A stretch of 6,645 nucleotides of DNA from Burkholderiaceae bacterium (GTDB lineage Bacteria; Pseudomonadota; Gammaproteobacteria; Burkholderiales; Burkholderiaceae), in contig CANHMJ010000079.1 of assembly GCA_947461805.1 (NCBI GenBank), positions 1 through 6,645 of the forward strand, read 5' to 3'. The translations under genes were made by a program, and so were the position numbers. Below are positions 5,039 through 6,645 of the stretch, one piece after another (position 1 is the first letter of the stretch; the number at the start of each line of letters is the position of its first letter). The notes beneath the pieces were generated by a model. That model worked only from the letters and a program-made list of their open reading frames with translations. It was not told the DNA's origin and made no database searches.

Positions 5039-6463
5039 ATGCCCCAAACTAACTCGGTCTTTGCCTTTGTTGATATTGAGACCACGGGCTCTCGGGCAGA
5101 GCTCGACCGCATAACCGAGATTGGTATTCTCACGCTCGACTCTGATGGCGCATCGGAATGGTCGCGCTTAGTCAATCCTGAAACTTATATACCAAAAAAC
5201 ATTCAAAATCTGACTGGCATCAGCCCCGAGATGGTGGCCACGCAGCCAACGTTTGCTGAAATTGCACATGCTTTATATATGGAGCTTAAAGATAAGGTCT
5301 TCATTGCCCACAATGCCCGTTTTGATTACAGCTTTATCAAGGCTGAGTTTAAGAAAGTGGGCATTGAGTTTTCACCCAAGGTACTTTGTACAGTCAAACT
5401 ATCGCGGCGTTTATTTCCCAATCAAGCTCGCCATAATTTGGATACCTTAATTCAGGTACATGGCTTACACGTTGCCAGTCGGCATCGCGCACTGGATGAT
5501 GCCAAGCTGCTTTACGACTTTTGGCAAGAGTGCATTCGCCTCTTCGGGCCAGAGCGATTAGAGGCCGAAGTAGATTATTTGCTGGGCAGTTCGAGTTTGC
5601 CAGTGCACATAGACAAGGCGCTGGTAGAGGAGATTCCGAGTCGCCCCGGCGTTTATATGTTTTACGCAGAAAATCGACAGCCTCTGTACATCGGCAAGAG
5701 CATTGATTTGCGCGCGCGCGTGAAAGGGCACTTTCATGCAGCGCTGACAAACCGCAAAGAAATGAAAATCGCCATGCAGGTCCGTGATATTGATTGGATC
5801 GAAACGGCCGGCGAATTTGGCGCCCTGATTTTGGAGTCACGCCTCATTAAAGAAAAGCTACCGACCTTTAATATTAAGCTGCGCCGATCCAAAGACCTAT
5901 GCGCATGGCAGATTATCGAGTCCGCTGATCATCTTCAAGTACAGCTCGTGAATCACCAGGATTTAGAGCCCGGCAAACAAGATAACTTGTATGGCCTTTT
6001 TTATACCAAGCGGGATGCGCTGGCGAGCTTGCAGTCGATTGCCAAAAAGAATCAACTGTGCGAGGCTATCTTGGGTTTAGAGAAGCGGCAAGGGCAGGGC
6101 CCTTGTTTTGGCTTTCATGTGAAGCAATGCAATGGCGCTTGTATCGGCGCCGAGTCGGCGGTCATTCATAATTTGCGCGTCAAAACGGCGCTACTCAAAT
6201 TGAAAGTGGATTCCTGGCCATACCAGGGTGCGATCGCAGTCCAAGAAGGTGCTGATTTGCATCTGTTTGACCACTGGTGCTACCTAGGCACTGCCGCCAA
6301 TTTGGCTGAAGTGGAGGAATTGCTGGGCGATGGCCGGCCGGAGTTTGATTTGGATATTTACAAGATCATTCGAAAAACCCTTAAAAAAACCAAGGAATTG
6401 GGCTTACGCATCACTGCCCTGCAATCCCCACGGCATCGGCATGAGGTTGCTGAATTTCCCTAA
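5039..6463 (+). CDS. DnaQ-like 3'-5' exonuclease fused to Cho/UvrC-type GIY-YIG endonuclease
   Basis: A 474-residue two-domain DNA-repair nuclease. Residues about 7-165 form a DEDDh exonuclease: ExoI VDIETTG (D12, E14), ExoII HNARFD (91-96, D96), ExoIII HRALDD (H149, D154). Residues about 198-280 form a GIY-YIG nuclease as in UvrC-N and Cho: RPGVYMF (202-208), LYIGKS (216-221), R225/R227, and FGALILE (260-266, likely catalytic E266) followed by LPTFN. Cysteines C341, C356, C364 and C368 match the UvrC cysteine motif that ligates a [4Fe-4S] cluster in studied UvrCs. The UvrC RNase H-like and HhH parts are absent, as in Cho, so only the 3' incision is expected. Cho-type enzymes cut 3' of bulky lesions after UvrAB; the attached exonuclease could trim the new end (inference). 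ATG 5039 has AGGA ten bases upstream; an in-frame start at 5006 would lie on the predicted transcription start and is rejected. Exonuclease-Cho fusions are known in other bacteria. Confidence 0.9.
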   Translation: MPQTNSVFAFVDIETTGSRAELDRITEIGILTLDSDGASEWSRLVNPETYIPKNIQNLTGISPEMVATQPTFAEIAHALYMELKDKVFIAHNARFDYSFIKAEFKKVGIEFSPKVLCTVKLSRRLFPNQARHNLDTLIQVHGLHVASRHRALDDAKLLYDFWQECIRLFGPERLEAEVDYLLGSSSLPVHIDKALVEEIPSRPGVYMFYAENRQPLYIGKSIDLRARVKGHFHAALTNRKEMKIAMQVRDIDWIETAGEFGALILESRLIKEKLPTFNIKLRRSKDLCAWQIIESADHLQVQLVNHQDLEPGKQDNLYGLFYTKRDALASLQSIAKKNQLCEAILGLEKRQGQGPCFGFHVKQCNGACIGAESAVIHNLRVKTALLKLKVDSWPYQGAIAVQEGADLHLFDHWCYLGTAANLAEVEELLGDGRPEFDLDIYKIIRKTLKKTKELGLRITALQSPRHRHEVAEFP

Positions 6464-6525
6464 AAAGCAGCATGTCTGGGGTCCTAGGGTAAGTACCGTT
6501 TCCGCTTTAATAAAAAATTGCGACT

Positions 6526-6555
6526 ATGAATGTCCATTCTTAGAGGAGCATTCAT
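6526..6555 (+). promoter_or_regulatory. Potential hairpin presenting or masking the RBS of the last gene
   Basis: ATGAATG (6526-6532) is the exact reverse complement of CATTCAT (6549-6555). The stem encloses a 16-base loop that contains the strong Shine-Dalgarno GAGGAG (6543-6548), and its right arm includes the first two bases of the ATG start codon at 6554. A competing short pairing exists between GAAT (6528-6531) and ATTC (6536-6539). Whether it regulates translation is unknown. Confidence 0.3.
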
Positions 6556-6645
6556 GAACCACTCGATTAAACGCACCGCGCTGTCCACGGCCATTGCCTT
6601 TGGCGTTGCCGGCTTTGCTGCTAGCCCCGCTTTGGCGTGGGAACC
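6554..6645 (+). CDS. Secreted protein, N-terminus only (3' cut by window edge)
   Basis: An ATG five bases after GAGGAG opens a frame that runs off the right edge after 30 complete codons. The residues form a classical Sec signal peptide: basic n-region (MNHSIKR), hydrophobic core (about 9-23) and a signal-peptidase I site after SPALA (residue 28), with the mature protein starting WEP. The product is therefore exported to the periplasm or beyond. The family cannot be read from this much. A mature start near WEP is seen in some tripartite-tricarboxylate (Bug-type) solute-binding proteins common in Burkholderiales, but this is only a guess. It is 90 bases downstream of the nuclease gene, and no convincing terminator or promoter lies between. 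Confidence 0.75.
   Translation, partial: MNHSIKRTALSTAIAFGVAGFAASPALAWE

Noticed and set aside
4915..5175. Minus-strand open frame of 86 codons across the divergent region
   Set aside because: It is mostly antisense to the exonuclease domain, serine-rich, without a recognisable motif or a convincing start.
5394..5840. Minus-strand open frame of 148 codons
   Set aside because: It lies wholly antisense to the well-supported exonuclease-Cho gene and shows no family features.
6458..6489. CCCTA...TAGGG pairing after the nuclease gene as a terminator
   Set aside because: A five-base stem with a 22-base loop and no T-tract is too weak to call.

Overview
The window looks like part of a betaproteobacterial chromosome, most likely an order Burkholderiales freshwater lineage such as Polynucleobacter. 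This is an inference from moderate GC (mid-to-upper 40s % by eye), tight gene packing, and the mix of protein families. There is no rRNA, tRNA, insertion sequence, prophage or CRISPR array visible. All genes look intact apart from the two cut by the window edges.

Layout, left to right: (1) the C-terminal part of a DadA-like FAD-dependent D-amino-acid dehydrogenase on +, cut by the left edge. (2) A gap of about 290 bp ending in a plausible sigma-70 promoter. (3) A 507-residue voltage-gated potassium channel of unusual build: a complete extra voltage-sensor domain (S1-S4, no pore) sits in front of a complete six-helix Kv-type channel. (4) A glutathione S-transferase family protein, 66 bp downstream on the same strand. 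(5) A convergent junction holding a stem-loop. (6) On the minus strand, a DSD1/D-threonine-aldolase-type PLP enzyme followed by an exported CIA30-domain protein, probably one transcript. (7) A divergent intergenic region with promoter-like elements for both sides. (8) On +, a DnaQ-type 3'-5' exonuclease fused to a Cho/UvrC-N-type GIY-YIG nuclease with four UvrC-like cysteines. (9) The first 30 codons of a secreted protein with a strong ribosome binding site that lies in the loop of a potential hairpin.

Functional links are loose. Two genes act on D-amino acids or D-beta-hydroxy amino acids (the FAD dehydrogenase and the PLP enzyme), but they are about 3 kb apart on opposite strands. The channel and the GST may be co-transcribed, which invites a redox-linked ion-transport idea that remains speculative. 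The exonuclease-Cho fusion belongs to DNA repair. The best candidate for something undescribed is the tandem voltage-sensor potassium channel. Its two sensors match almost residue by residue, including an identical S4 charge ladder.
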